From the NCBI GenBank assembly GCA_964036315.1, contig OZ038479.1, positions 59,171,246-59,235,245 of the forward strand: a DNA stretch of 64,000 bases. Direction: 5' to 3'. Below are positions 21,122-33,524 of this stretch, in pieces. Positions within the stretch are counted from its first letter, which is position 1, and each line of letters starts with the position of its first letter. Under the pieces are notes generated by a model. The model saw only the letters and a list, made by a program, of their open reading frames with translations. It did no database searches and was not told the origin of the DNA. Source of the stretch: Acanthosepion esculentum (taxonomy: Eukaryota > Mollusca > Cephalopoda > Sepiida > Sepiidae). The position numbers were made by a program, and so were the translations under genes.

Positions 21122-23243
21122 TCAATATCTAATATATGTTTTAAAATGAGTAGGCCAGTGTACGTGTCTACCCGATCTTGTGGTAATGTTTTTAGGTGTG
21201 TTTGGAGGTGTATAAAATGTTTCACTTACGTTGGTATTTGACGCGGCTGTAGAATGTTCCGACATACTTTTCTTTGTAGGTAAATCCAAGTACGCTGGTT
21301 TTAGTCTGTCTATGGAGACAGTGTCTTGCTTGCCCGTTGCTACAATTGTGAAATATTTGGGTTTTCTGTCGACTACTTGGAAAGGTCCCGTATAAGTAGG
21401 GCAAAGTGGCCTTTTTACTGCGTCGTTTCGTACGAAAACATATTCACAATTGTGGATGTCTTTTGGGGTGTAAAGGTCTTTTGTTTGTGTTCTAATGGGT
21501 GTGAAAACTAGTTCATTCATTCTTTGCTTAAATCTTTGTACAAAATATGTAGTTGGCTGGGGGTGACTGGATTTATCACAAAACTGTCCTGGTAACGTCA
21601 AGGACGGTCCAAAAACCATTTCGGATGCTGTACATCCTAAATCTTCTTTGATTACATTCCGGATGGATAGTAATATTAGCGGTAGATTTTCTAACCACGT
21701 CTTGGAATCATTATTTGCTATTAATGTTGTCTTAAGTTGCCTGTGGAAACGTTCAATTAAGCCATTGGCACATGGGTGATAACCCGTTGTTGTTATATGC
21801 TTAACTCCCAATAGTTTTGTTAACTCATCAAAGAGCGTAGATTGGAACTGAGTACCTCGATCTGTAGTTATTAGTGAGGGACAACCAAAAACGGCAATCC
21901 ACTCATGTAATATACTTTTAGAGATCGTTTCTGCAGATATATCCCTTAGAGGAACAACGACAGGCCATCTTGTGAATCGGTCAATAATAGTGAGCAGGTA
22001 ACTATGTCCGTTTGCTTCTAGTAAGGGACCTACTATGTCAATGTGAAGATTCGTGAATCTACCATCTGGTTTTAGAAAATGCCCAGGGGGGGGGCGGGCT
22101 TAGTATGTCTGTTTACTTTGCTTTTTTGGCAATTTAAACAAGTTTGAGTCCAGCTTTTTATGTCAGTATGCATGTTTAGCCAGACAAAACGACTGCTAAT
22201 CAACTTGTCGGTTGCTCGGCATCCGGGATGTGAGAGGTTGTGAAAATGCAGAAATATCTTTTTTCCCAATGAAGGTGGAATATATGGTCTTGAATACCCA
22301 GTCCCAACATCACAGAGTAGTGTTTTTGTTCCAAATGGGACGGGGTGTTCTTTCAATTGTAAAGAAGTGTCCTCTTTTATTTTGTGTAATGTGGTATCTT
22401 CCTGTTGTTCATCTGCAATGAAGTCGAAGGTAAGGGTTACAGAATCGATATATTGTATCGTGGAGCGCGAGAGCGTATCTTCCACGATATTGTCTGAACG
22501 TTTAATATAGCGGATATCTGATGTAAATTGGGATATGTAGTCCAGTTGTCGGGTATCTCTGGGTGTGTATTTATCTGTATTCACATGTAAAGCGTAAGTG
22601 AGGGGTTTATGGTCTGTGAAAATAGTAAAGTTTTGTCCCTCGAGCAGATGCCGAAAATGCCTTATTGATAAGTAAATAGCTAGTAACTCTCTCGATAAGG
22701 TACTGTACTTCTGTTGTGCTTTGTTTAATTTGACCGAGAAGAAGGAGATTGGCTCTTCTGAGCCATTTAGCTTCTGATGTAGAACTGCTCCAATTGAATC
22801 TCCTGAGGCGTCAGTTGTCAATGTAAGTGTTGAGTTAGCATCGTCACTGATATAAGAGAGCTTGGTAAAATCTGCTAACGCTTTTTTAGCATTTTGAAAT
22901 GCAGCTAACGCTTTTCCGTCCATCAGTATTTTTGCATTTTTCTTGTTTTTGCAGCAAGTTTGTGAGTGGGGTCAAAATTATGGAACAACCTGGAATAAAT
23001 CTACGGTAGTAATTTATTAAACCGAGAAATCGTCTTAATTGACGCAATGATGTCGGCTGCGGAAAGTTTTGTATTGCTGCTACTTTCTCTGGGACAGGTG
23101 TGATTCCGTTTTTGTCGATCACATAGCCCAAGAAATTTAACTTTGAAACAGCAAAATCGCATTTGTAGACATTTATCTTTAAGCCAAAATGTGCCAGTCT
23201 CTCGAAGACTTGTTGAATATGGTATAGGTGTTCTGGGAGAATT
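21122..23243 (-). pseudogene. Ty3/gypsy pol relic: RT C-terminus, RNase H, integrase
   Basis: Minus strand. The RT thumb (FLGYVIDKNG, then LRRFLGLINYYRRFIP) is at 23243-22920. RNase H (LTTDASGDSIGAVL; STLSRELLAIYL; FTDHKPLTYAL) and the integrase zinc-binding domain (HNLSHPGCRATDK, CLNCQ) are at 22923-22090. The integrase core with an intact D,D-35-E triad (HIDIVGP, TTDRGTQF, GLIERFHR) is at 22090-21600. The C-terminal domain runs to the stop at 21122. Frames are broken only twice: near 22920, and in a run of nine G at 22086-22094. Gag, protease and the RT active site are missing because the element is cut off at about 23243. The integrase is remarkably well preserved, which suggests a fairly young insertion. 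Confidence 0.88.
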
Positions 23244-24060
23244 TTTTTATTATTTTTTTATTTAGTTTATTTAAACTAAGTTTTAATGTTGTTTCATTTT
23301 ATTTTATGTATAATATTCATTATTATTATTAATATTTTATTTTTATTTATTTATAATAATAATAATGTCCCTACAGAAATATCGTGGCATGAGGTTTTCG
23401 AAATTCTGCAAAGTTTGTGATTTGAAGAACTCATCTCAACTGAAGTTCCACTGAGTTTGTGATTTGAAGAACTCATTTTTCAGCCTGAATTGGAATTTCG
23501 GCCCAAATCCGTCTTTTCGAATCAAAGTTAAAGTGAAGTTTTGAAGTTCTATGGAGCTAATTGAGAAATTATTTCTTCAAAATTATAATAATTGTTTTCT
23601 AAGCTGCGCCAGAGGTTCCTTTAGTTTTGGGCCAGAAGATCAATTATCCCTTCCCATGAGCTAGCTTAAAAGTTCGCAGAGTGCAGCTTTTAAGCTTGTG
23701 TTATAAAGCAACAATGTTTTGCGTCCAGTTTTAACATCAACTCGAGATTTTTCTTGTTAAAATGATGAATAATTGCAACACATTCAATATTATGGATAAA
23801 AATAGTGGATTTTATAGAATGTTGTTTTGAGCAAAACAAATCAGAGATTTGAACAAAAAAAAAGACCCCAGAATAACGTCAACATCCGCAAAATTTTCTC
23901 ATCTTTGAATAGGTAGATAAAACAAATATTAAGATAACGAGGGTAACAAAGCACAGCCCAGGAACTCCAATCAGGCAATTGTGAAATATTTTCAATTTTG
24001 TTAATGGATCTTATTTAAAATCATTGACATACTTTTATTTTTAGTTTTATTTCCACGGAG
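23244..24060. other. AT-rich spacer, one local duplication
   Basis: Begins with a TTATT-rich low-complexity tract (23250-23360) at the gypsy truncation point. A short direct repeat TTTGTGATTTGAAGAACTCA occurs at about 23414 and 23457. Nothing coding is recognised. Confidence 0.45.
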
Positions 24061-24064
24061 AGTG

Positions 24065-24370
24065 TTCAGATGAAATACATGACTCAGTTCCACTAGTCCT
24101 ATCACGGCTAAGACACCCCTTGCCACGAACATTGTAGCATACTATCCTCATTCCCCGCCCCTGATGAGAGGCAAGTTCCACTTATACAGCTTCCCACATA
24201 TCACTGCCTTGTGGAACCGACTTCCCCGATCACTATAATCTTAACCTGTTCTAGTCTAGCGTTAACCTTTATCTTCCATATATATATCCACATAAGCTGT
24301 GCCTCTTACTATCTAATCTTACCTTGAGTGGTCCTTGTTCAGGGTGAACAGTACTATAAAACCTAGTTTG
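24065..24370 (+). pseudogene. Possible LINE C-terminal remnant
   Basis: A broken frame reads SSTSPITAKTPLATNIVAYY and then FPHITALWNRLPRSL. This resembles the conserved C-terminal end of non-LTR retrotransposon ORF2 proteins, where the F-x-R-x-x-x-L-W-N-x-L-P motif is typical (compare SRTSRLWNSLPSS in the LINE at 28096). No catalytic domain remains. Assignment is by motif only. Confidence 0.45.
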
Positions 24371-26680
24371 AAAGCCTTATTTTTAATCAGTTATCCAACC
24401 ACCCCATTTATTAGCACCCACCTAGTTTATTGCATTACTCTTTTTTCAAAACTTCCATAGCACTTTATTATATTCTCTGATTTCTTTTCCACCCCTTTAT
24501 TATGACCTGCCCTTTTATTTGGTACACAAGTGTAGCCCAACATATTTGGCATATCATTTCTCAAGTTTATTTAATCTTGAAAAAAATTCGAGATGAAAAA
24601 TTTCCATCAAAATAGTAATTTATGATGTAATCTTAGCAACTAGACTTTAAATATTTGTAAAATCATATACTTGAGATTAAAGAAGCACAATCTTTAATTT
24701 GAGAGTCTGCCTATTTTAGTTACTATTTGCTTCCATTTTTGTAACAATATAAAATAAAAAACAGATGGCAACTGAAACGCATTTACCCATCAATACATTA
24801 TGCAAACTCATTGAAAAGATTTTGATGTTGAAATAAATAATTTTATCAAATGTTTCACATTCTAATTTATAGTTTTCTCAGTTTATTATTCTTAAATAAA
24901 AACATTAACATAATATATACATACATAATATATATACATAATTAAACCGTATGTATATATACATATATACATGATTAATTGTTGTTAACATGTTTGAATG
25001 AAAAATGATAGGGGAAGAAATCGATACTGTACCAATAGCCAATGATAAACAACAAACATTACGATTTGAAATTTCAAAAAACTACTTCCTCTTTCATAAA
25101 CTACTTCCTCTTTCATTGCCAATGATTTTCTTCTGTTATCCTTCCTTATTTATTGATTGTAGCAGTGTAACATTTTATATGGACAAAGACATATTTTCAA
25201 AATTTGAGGGAAAAGAGTTTCGAGTTGTAATGTCATTATTTATTTATTTTTACTATTGATTCTGTAGTGAATTTCTTCCTTTATTATTTATTCAATAATA
25301 AAAGATGTTTTCATATATTTAATGATAATTTTACTCTTTTCTTATTTATTGATTTGTTTCTTTTATCAACATTAAAGTAATAACAAGTCAAAGTGGTACA
25401 GTTGACAGACCAAGCATCCGACTGCTCTGTGCAACCAGGTTTTTCAGATCTCGTTTGTCTCAATCCCCTTTGAGGTGCAAAGGAGGCTCTTCTGGCCAAG
25501 TGCATGGGCTGCTCCGTCGCGCAGAGTTGAACACCAAAATCAAATTCACGCGAATGGTCTCGTCAAACACTCTTTGATTCACAGCCATCTCCACCACCAG
25601 AGAGAGAAAAAGAATAGGGGGAGAGAATGCGAGCAGATACCGATATCGACATATGATAATATATATATACATAATTAAACCGAGCTGACAGTAGAACTGT
25701 AATTATACAAATTATTTCATTATTACTATATCTTTCTTATTTCAATCGTTAACAATTAGTTTAATAATGTTACATTCTTCTTAAAACCAGATATTCTTCT
25801 GATTCATGCCACAGTACACTCATTTCCACCACTGGCCGGATGTGAATGCTCCTAACACCCCAAAATAAACTAAAATTCCGTCAACTTCGCAAGGCTCCAC
25901 ACATACCTTCCATTTTTGCTCACACACTCAAAAAAAATAAATAAATAAAATAAGCAATACAATTAAGAATTTCCACTGAATAGCACCTAATCCCGCCTAA
26001 AGAAACAAAATAAAAACCGGAAACGATTTGAGCCTAAGAAAGAACATAAATGCCCATCAAAAAGACATTTTCGGCAGTTGGACGACATCTGAATCCCACA
26101 GACTTCATCGGAAAGCGACCTCCCATTTCCAAGAGACATCAGACACAGACAGCTCGCCAAAGACCGTCCCGCTAGTAAGTCACAACTCATTTTCTCTTTC
26201 CTTCCGTACGCCTCACCGGACACCTTTACCCACTTCACGTTCTTTCTTTCAACGAGAGACATCTCTACGCTGATTTATCATTCGTTGAATTTTTACGTTA
26301 ATTACAAATTTTCATTGTTTCTTCTTTGTTCTGCCACCATGCGCTTATTTTATTTCAGTTGCTTTCCCAGATCAAATTTCAGTCTCAGGTTTGTGCCACT
26401 GCTGATAGAACCAAGAAAATGAGGTTTTAGCAAATCATCTTATCTTCACCAAGGCACTGAAAAATGATAGTTTGTTTTTACTAAACACATGTGTCTACAG
26501 CAGATAATGGTCCTTCTAAATCTAAGTGCATAAACCTCCCTAAAATTTTTACTTTTCATGTACCAATTATTGTTCGTTATGCTTTTAGTTTTGAGAAATA
26601 CATAAATTATCATTGATAAAAATGTGAGGTAGGAAAATCCATGAAACTGGATATTTGAACGACTATATATGAGTTTGGTG
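24371..26680. other. Non-coding stretch with TA/CATA microsatellite
   Basis: Holds an interrupted TATA/CATA tract at 24911-24972 and mostly AT-rich DNA. A less AT-rich patch at 25400-25640 and another at 25800-26280 contain short ORFs on both strands, none with a recognisable domain. The patches may be transposon remnants. No gene is called. Confidence 0.4.
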
Positions 26681-26684
26681 CCCA

Positions 26685-28001
26685 GAAAATTCGGTAATTT
26701 TGACAAGGTAGGAAAATTCGGTAACGATGAAATAAAAGTTGATTGAAAATTGATTTTAGGTCAGTTCTGGGTGGGGATTTGGGGGCTAAGCCAATATTTT
26801 TTATTTACAAATGAGTCTATATAGTTTTTGCTTCTTTAAAAAGAAATAACTACCTAAAATTTAATTTATTTACTACATTTTTATTAAAATAGTAATTTGA
26901 AAAGAAGATGCAAGAACTTAACTTTAATCAATTTTATTTGTCCGAAAACAATAGAGTATAGTAATTAAATAAATATTTATTTAAAAATATTGAAGGTAGG
27001 TCTTAGTCACCTAAATCCGCCATCCTGAAAGTACGGCTTTGGTATTGCTTCAGTGGAGGTTTATCTGGACTGGAAACCATGATTTTTTTTTTTAGTTAAA
27101 TACTTATTTAAATGTATGGGGTGGAGGTGGTGCTAGCCGCCCTCCAAAAAGTACGGCGCTGGTATTGTTGTAGGGAGGAAAGACCCCCAGAGTTAATAAT
27201 TAAATACTTTTAAAAAAATATTGGGGAAGGAGTCTGTAGGAGACCGGCGGGTTAATGTGAGGGTAAAATCTCTGGACTAAGACTTCCTGCTGGCCAGTCC
27301 CGCTACATCGTAATGTTGGACTATGATGGAGTCCAAAGAAAGCAAAATAAAACGAACAAGACAGATATATATGTACAGAACAAATATATATTAATGACAA
27401 ACAGATTGATACAAGAATTACAAATACATCATTTAAAACATGAATAAAACGTGAGTGTCTGTATGTAAAGTTATTGTGTTGTGTGTTGAATTGAAATGTC
27501 CGTACGGGGTGTATTTGTTTTAGCGTGTTCCCAGAATATGGGAAACACTGGTTGTGTGTAAGAGTTCACATATTGGAAATTTTATAGAGAAAGTTTTTGG
27601 TACCTCGCCCCACGTGCGAGGTTTCGGCCCGCGGCCGAATTCCAGGTAGTTGCTCACACGTGGGCGTAAGCAGGAAACATAAACATAAAGAGCCGTGGAA
27701 AGAGACAGAGGCGAAAAGTCAGCCCGTATTTATACTCCCGGGAGAGAGAGACCCCTGTTGAAAGGGTTACGAAACGAAGAGGAGATAACCCGATAAGTCC
27801 TATCCCGTCATGCCCCACTTCTGCAAGTACGGCTCTGGTATTCTTGTGTAGTCGGGTTTTATCTGGACCCCATTAATTTTCAGTTATTTAAAAATATAGG
27901 GAAGGGGAGCTTAGCCATCCAGATCCCCACTCTAAAATCAATTTTCAATCGACTATTATTTCTACCGAATTTTCCTGTCGTGCCAAAATTACTGAATTTT
28001 C
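26685..28001. mobile_element. Inverted-repeat element with internal minisatellite
   Basis: Left end 26685-26795 and right end 27895-28001 are imperfect inverted repeats of about 110 bp. Both carry AAAATTC(G/A)GTAATTTTG, GGAAAATTCGGTA, GATTGAAAATTGATTTTAG, GTGGGGAT and GGCTAAGC when read inward. Between them a roughly 120 bp motif containing AAGTACGGC(G/T)(C/T)TGGTATTG is repeated three times (about 27035, 27150, 27830). The third unit is separated from the second by the LTR-like insertion at 27235-27810. This is a non-autonomous DNA transposon, with no transposase. Confidence 0.65.
27235..27810 (-). mobile_element. Probable solo LTR, nested insertion
   Basis: GC-richer block, distinct from its AT-rich host element. 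It begins TGTAGGAG and ends CCCGTCA on the + strand (TG...CA). On the minus strand a TATA box (GGGAGTATAAATACGGG) is placed as in an LTR promoter, about 80 bp from the right end. No coding sequence. I do not see a clean target-site duplication, so the exact borders and the term solo LTR are inferred from composition and layout. Confidence 0.5.
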
Positions 28002-28095
28002 CTATATTCATGAGTTGATAAAAAAAAAATTGATGGCAAAAAGAAATATTTTTAAAATAATATGACTAGTAAGGTAGGTAATTTCAAAAACAAAA

Positions 28096-28893
28096 CTGCT
28101 CTCTATTACTCACCACAGAGAACCATCCCTGCCCCTCATTAGAATGCCTGACGCTCAACTTCTCGAGAGCTCCTCTTTGCGACTACTCGGCCTCACATTG
28201 ACTGCTGACCTGAGATGGAACAAATACATTGAGTCAATAGCTTCGTCCACCGCAAGGAAAGTTGGCTCCCTGTGCCGCGACAGGAAATTTTCCTCGTCGG
28301 AGTCCATCCTTCAAATCTACAAATCAACCATTCGCCCTTGCATGGAGTATTGCTGCCATATATAGTCTGGTGCCCCTTATGTTTGTCTCAAGGTTCTTGA
28401 TAAGATCCAGAGACGGATATGCAACGTAATTGGCCCTGATCTGGCATCTCGTCTGCAGTCACTCTCTCACAGACATGCCGTCGCCTCCCTTTGTCTTTTT
28501 TACAAATACTTTCATGGTAACTGCTCCGAGGAGCTGCTTTCGCTGGATTCCCAAACTTCGTGAATTTAAGCGTTCTACTAGGCTGGCATCTCGCTCACAC
28601 CCTTTCACTGTCGAAACTGTTAAATGTAACCGTCTCTTCTACTCCAATAGCTTCATGTCTCGCACCTCTCGCCTGTGGAACTCCCTCCCCTCTTCCTGTT
28701 TCCCTGATAGCTATAATCTCCGACTATTCAAATGTAATGTCAATCGACGTCTCCAGATGCCTGATGTATCTCCTATCTTTCTCTTCATCATTTCCTCTAT
28801 CACTCCTATTTGCTCTAGCTCCAATTCTCTGTAACCCTTTGCGTGTTAGTGGCTTCCCGCCTTGCTTGGGGTAAAACGCTTAAAAAAAAAAAA
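28096..28893 (+). mobile_element. 5'-truncated non-LTR retrotransposon (LINE) with poly(A)
   Basis: Encodes the C-terminal part of a non-LTR ORF2. LRLLGLTLTADLRWNKYI and then RKVGSLCRDRKF run to a TAG at 28363 in place of a tryptophan codon. The frame continues through LDKIQRRICNVIGPDLASRL and shifts near 28545. It then reads FKRSTRLASRSHPFTVE and SRTSRLWNSLPSSCFPDSY to a stop at 28832. A 3'UTR and an A-run (28882-28893) follow. The orthologous site in copy C (around 44540) has no insertion, so the element arrived after the duplication. The catalytic RT domain is absent because of 5' truncation. Confidence 0.85.
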
Positions 28894-29439
28894 GACGGAG
28901 GAAATTTCATTTTTATTTTGAAAAGAAAGAGCGATGTTTTGTAATAATGTTAGGAAACAAGAGTTCTCTCCCTTGTCTGTATAATTTGCAGTTCTTTTGG
29001 ACACAGTTATTGTTGAGTGAATAAAACAAATTTCTCATCAATAATATTTTTTTTTTTTACTCATGTCAGGAATGATTCATGATCTTTCTTTGTATATTAG
29101 TGATTGTTATTGTACACAAGATTTCAATAACATTATTTCATGAATTCTGCAATATTGAAAATTGATACAGTGTAGTGAGATAGGGGGGGGGTATCACAGA
29201 TTCAAGAGTCGGGCACTGGGTACTTAACACCGCCAATATAGATTGCCTGGAAAAACACCAGGAAAGAATTTTTAGATAACTTTATTGTTGTTGTTCCAAA
29301 TGATAAATCCGTGGATTTTAAACACAAGGAACCAAATCTTGTGTAACACCGGTTAGCTTCATTTGCTTTCAAGCGAAAGATTTCCTCAAAAATTTCCCGT
29401 TTGTATCCTGTTTTTTTCTTTTTTTAATTCTTTTGTTTT

Positions 29440-29587
29440 TGTCATTCGGTTTAACTTCGACATTATTATATGAACTGAACAAACAACAGAAAAAATTGGG
29501 TAGTTTGACAGAAATCCCAACAAAATTATTTGAACACAAAGAAATCATCACGTTTTGGTTTTCTCATTTCATTTTCTGGTCTTAAAG
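29440..29587 (+). other. Putative untranslated leader exon 1 of ZNF-B, with splice donor
   Basis: Same block as at 950-1109, with TTTGACAGAAATC and CATTTTCTGGTCTTAAAG|GTAAGTGG; the exon ends at 29587. The inferred intron to the acceptor at 35709 is 6122 bp. The shared sequence begins further upstream (about 28894), so the promoter may be included there. No conserved coding frame. Confidence 0.5.
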
Positions 29588-29895
29588 GTAAGTGGAAGAA
29601 TCAAACTGATTTTGATAATAATTTTGTTTAAAAAATTTTTATTTTGTAGAAATTATATTTTTAAACCGTACTCAGGGAAATTAGTTGGATTCTGTTATTT
29701 CACTGAGTTTGAACTTTTGAAGTTTTTTTTTAATTCAACCACAGTAGCAAGTAGTAACATCAGTGAGTTTGGACATGTCGATGAAAAATAGCAACTCTTA
29801 TTGAATTTGACGTGTTTAATATTGTTTTTAATTAAAAATTTCCATGTTACTATTTCTTTAAAATTTAGAATATGTCTTAAATTGGAAAGATATAT

Positions 29896-30795
29896 TGTAG
29901 CGGGGTCCGAGACGAACGACGGGTCAGCAATATGAATGTGAAGGATGACCAATCAGATGTAACGGACTCCACTACAATTATTTAACTTTGACTAGGAAAG
30001 ACGTGGAAAAGAACATGCAAATAAGCTAAAAGGGTTGATAGAGTTACGTCACTTAGATTTGGGAAATATTTGTACCTGAGCTCATAAAGTTGGATTAATT
30101 ATTAAACTGTCGTTTAGAAGAATGAAGTTCTTGTTGCATGTTAGGAATTGTGTATTGGAAAAGTTGGTAAGAGTTCGGAAGAGTTAAGAGTTTGTACTTG
30201 CGTGAATGTTGGTAATGTTCTTTAACGTCTAACCGCATGGTCAAGACGGGAGTTCTTGAAGGTTACATTTTGGCAGCAAGGAATGAGACGCAAGAGTGAC
30301 GAAAAAGAGGCGGAGGAAGAGAGAAAAAAAGATAAAAGAATATTTATTTCTGTAGAAAACAGAAAATGTGGCACAAGGCCGGATGAGGAAGAGGTCAGTC
30401 GTCTGTCTTAACTTTAAACTTAGCTAGCCACAAACGCTGACTCAATCATACTAACAATATTCCTTACACCAAAATAACACATTCTTACGTACCTTTCTCA
30501 CCACATCCACAATAATACTTCAATGTCTCCATGACAATACTAACTAGTCCCCGTATGTACAATTTATCGTCTGAAAGAGAAAAGAGACAGAGAACCACTG
30601 ATGTTTTGTTTATCTAAGATGGTGTATCACGTAACTGGCTCAAACCTTAGTGAGCGAGAAATTTCATTCCTCGCGTGCAGGCGATTTGATTGGTCGGAAT
30701 TGACCAATCAGTGAGCTAGTTTTGAGGAGATTAGCCAATGAATGCTTGTCGTACGATCTCTATGTATGTATGTTATGGTGGTAGTAATTACCACA
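29896..30795. mobile_element. LTR-like insertion in the ZNF-B intron
   Basis: About 900 bp of higher GC content interrupts sequence that is continuous in the A and C units. It starts TGTAGCGGGGTCCGAGACG and ends TACCACA (TG...CA). Like the block at 27235 it opens with TGTAG. It includes a GACGAAAAAGAGGCGGAGG-type purine stretch and CCAAT-type motifs (ATTGGTCGG, GACCAATCAG) near 30690. No coding domain. The flanking five bases do not match, so I cannot prove an LTR target-site duplication. Confidence 0.5.
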
Positions 30796-31700
30796 GTACC
30801 TCCACTTTTTTTGCGGAAAAACAGCATAGCGTAATGAAAAAAACCACAAACTTAATAAAAATAAAGTTTTATCGTCAAAATGTTTGTTATTATTAAGATG
30901 AAAGACCAAAATATTTTTTGATTATTTAAAAAAATTTTTTTTAACCCTTTCTAACATTTTGGTTAAAATCTTATTTTGTTTACGTGATCGGGGTGGCGTT
31001 ATAATTACATTGACTTTTTTGCCCTTTTTCCCGTTGAAAAACGAAAACATATTGATTTCGGAATTATTGAAAAATCAAAAAATTGCCCGATTTTCATGAA
31101 ATTTTCAGGACTTAGTCACAAATAAATGAAATTATTTTTTTAATTTTTTTTTACAAAATTTTGGTAATTTTTTTTTTTATATGTTACCCACACCACCACC
31201 ACCACCACCACTTAATTTCATGAAATTTTGCAAAATACATTTCTATTTCCTGAATTTTTTCATTTATTAAAAGTAGGACTCCTTGGAGAATGTAATCCAC
31301 CCTTTTTTTTTCAAACTTTCACTATTCTAACTGAAAATCTGCTCTGAATTGCAATAAAAATATGAAATTAATTAATTAGAAAAGCTTTTAATTGCTTTTG
31401 TAAATAAGGTATATTAAGGACACTATAAAATTTTTCTGATGAATAATGAATTTTTACAAGAATTTTTCATTCTTTTAAAATTTTAATTATAATAATTTAT
31501 AATAGTTTAAAAATCGTGTAAAATTCTGTATTGGACTATTTCCTGGATGTCATAGAGAAATTAAGTGGAAACGAAATTTATGAATCCCAAATTGAAAAGA
31601 TTAATAAACATAGTTTTACTATTTTATTTTTTAAATAATTTTTTTTTTTTTTTTTTTTACTTAATTCATTCCCTTTTTCATCTATGGAAGGCTAAACGTG
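30796..31700 (+). repeat. R1 interspersed repeat
   Basis: Well-preserved copy starting GTACCTCCACTTTTTTTGCG, AACAGCATAGCG, AAGTTTTATCGTCAAAATG, with the core GATTTTCATGAAATTTTCAG and a CACC-repeat tract (31189-31212). It fades after 31700. The counterpart in the ZNF-C intron lies around 45770-46260. Confidence 0.6.
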
Positions 31701-33150
31701 ACATTATTATGAAACGGTCTCATGATCTAAGAGTTTTGTCACTTTACAGAGAAATTCAGAAAATCCTTTTCATTTTTTCATAAAACATTTTTGAAAGGTA
31801 AATAAAAGTCAATAAGTTATTAGATAATTGCTGAAAATATATTCATATGTAAAAATTATGAGGTAGTTAAAAAAAAAAAAATAATGTATTCACATAGATT
31901 TTGTAAATTTATGTCAATTTTGGTCATCCATAAGAGCTGTCATCACCTTGAAAACTTGCTGATATTTCAATAAAAATCAAAGAAAGATAGGACCAATCAT
32001 TAAGAAATGATTGTATATTACTTTTTTATGCTATAAGTAACATTTATTTTAAATAAGATTAATTTAACTTTAAATTTTCTAATTTTACTCAAATGATGTG
32101 TCAGAAATATATTTTTTGAAGGGTTTTAAAATCAATAAATTTCTTTAGTTTACAAATTTCTTAAAATTAAGAAAATGGCCGCTTTTAAAAATAATTTAAG
32201 AAATCAAGCAAATATTTGGCATTCCAATCCATATAATTTCTATCCGAAATACACCAGAATATTTTACTTACCGAAAATAATAAATTTAATCCTTTAGCGT
32301 TCAATTAAAGCTAAAATGAAATCTTCAAGAAAGCTTTTTCATTTTTAAAAATTCATTGTAAACCTTAGGTATTGAAAATTTATGCAGAAAAAGTGGAGGT
32401 ACTTAGTTTTAGCACCTTTTTTTTCTGGTGAAAAACACACTGATTTGAAAAGTCTTGCAAAAATAAAATAATTGTCTGATTATAATGAAACTGTCAGGAC
32501 TTATTCACAAATGAATAAAAGTATTTTTTATTTTATTTTTTTGTTTTTACATATGTTAGACCTCACATATTTAATTTCATGAAATTTTGAGAAATTAAAT
32601 TTTCATACCCAAATTTTTTGTATTAGTTCAAAGCAAGACTCCTTGAAGAATGTAATTCATATTTTTTTTAAACTACTACTTATTTCCCATAAATCTGCTT
32701 AGAATTATAAAAGAAAAAAATGAAATAAAACTATGACATTATTTTATTAAAAAAAGCTTTTAATTTCTTTCATAAATAAAATTTATTAAGGACACTGTTA
32801 TTTTAAGAAAAAAAAAATTTGTATGAATAATGAATTTTTACAAGAATTTTTTCATTTTTTAAAAATTTTAATTATATAAAAATTTTATATTATATAAAAA
32901 TTCTGCATTACTTTCATCTGGTTAGGTGATATTGTTATCAAGTGAAAACTACATTTATGAATCAAAAATGGAAAAGCTTAATAAAATTAATTTTTTTTAT
33001 GTATATTAACATGCCCATTTTTGAAAGTATGGTCAACCATACACGACATTATCAGAAAATAAGGGATGACTGTAGTAAATTTAAAGTCAACATTCCTAAA
33101 ATTAAGAAGAATATTTTCCAACATTTTTAATATTATTGACTACTTTACAA
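31701..33150 (+). repeat. AT-rich stretch and further R1 blocks
   Basis: Positions 31701-32220 hold nothing recognised. Positions 32222-32395 carry the AAATTTAATCCTTTAGCGTT block ending GTGGAGGTAC. Positions 32400-33150 are another R1 copy (CAGGACTTATTCACAAATGA, AAAAGCTTTTAATTTC, ending near CGACATTATCAGAAAATAAG). These are tandemly arranged relative to the copy at 30796. Confidence 0.5.
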
Positions 33151-33524
33151 ATATATATAAAAAAGGCCCTCATGTCATTTTTCTCCAATTATGTTTTACA
33201 GATAGTCTCCGTAGAACAGTAATCATTATGACATGACTTGCAATCTCTTCATCTATTATGTAAAAGATGACGATGCCAGTTAAAATCCCAGCTACTGTTT
33301 TGTTTTGAAAATATGTTTCGGTGTTATTTAAAAATTAAAGTAAATAATATTTTTTTAAAATCTGGTTAATTATTCTTTAAATCAGCTGATATTCTTCAAA
33401 TAATGTTTCAGAAAATTATATTTTATTTTTGGAAGATTTTATAATACAGAGAACTATATTGTGATGAAAGATGTCTAAAAAGGGAACTAATCATGTATTT
33501 TAGAAAAATAAAATGAATTTTAAT

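Noticed and set aside
25311..26273. Short overlapping ORFs on both strands as genes
   Set aside because: Open only in a less AT-rich patch. No motifs, and the frames on opposite strands overlap each other.
29896..30795. Complete LTR with target-site duplication
   Set aside because: Composition and TG...CA ends fit, but the flanking bases differ, so only an LTR-like insertion is claimed.
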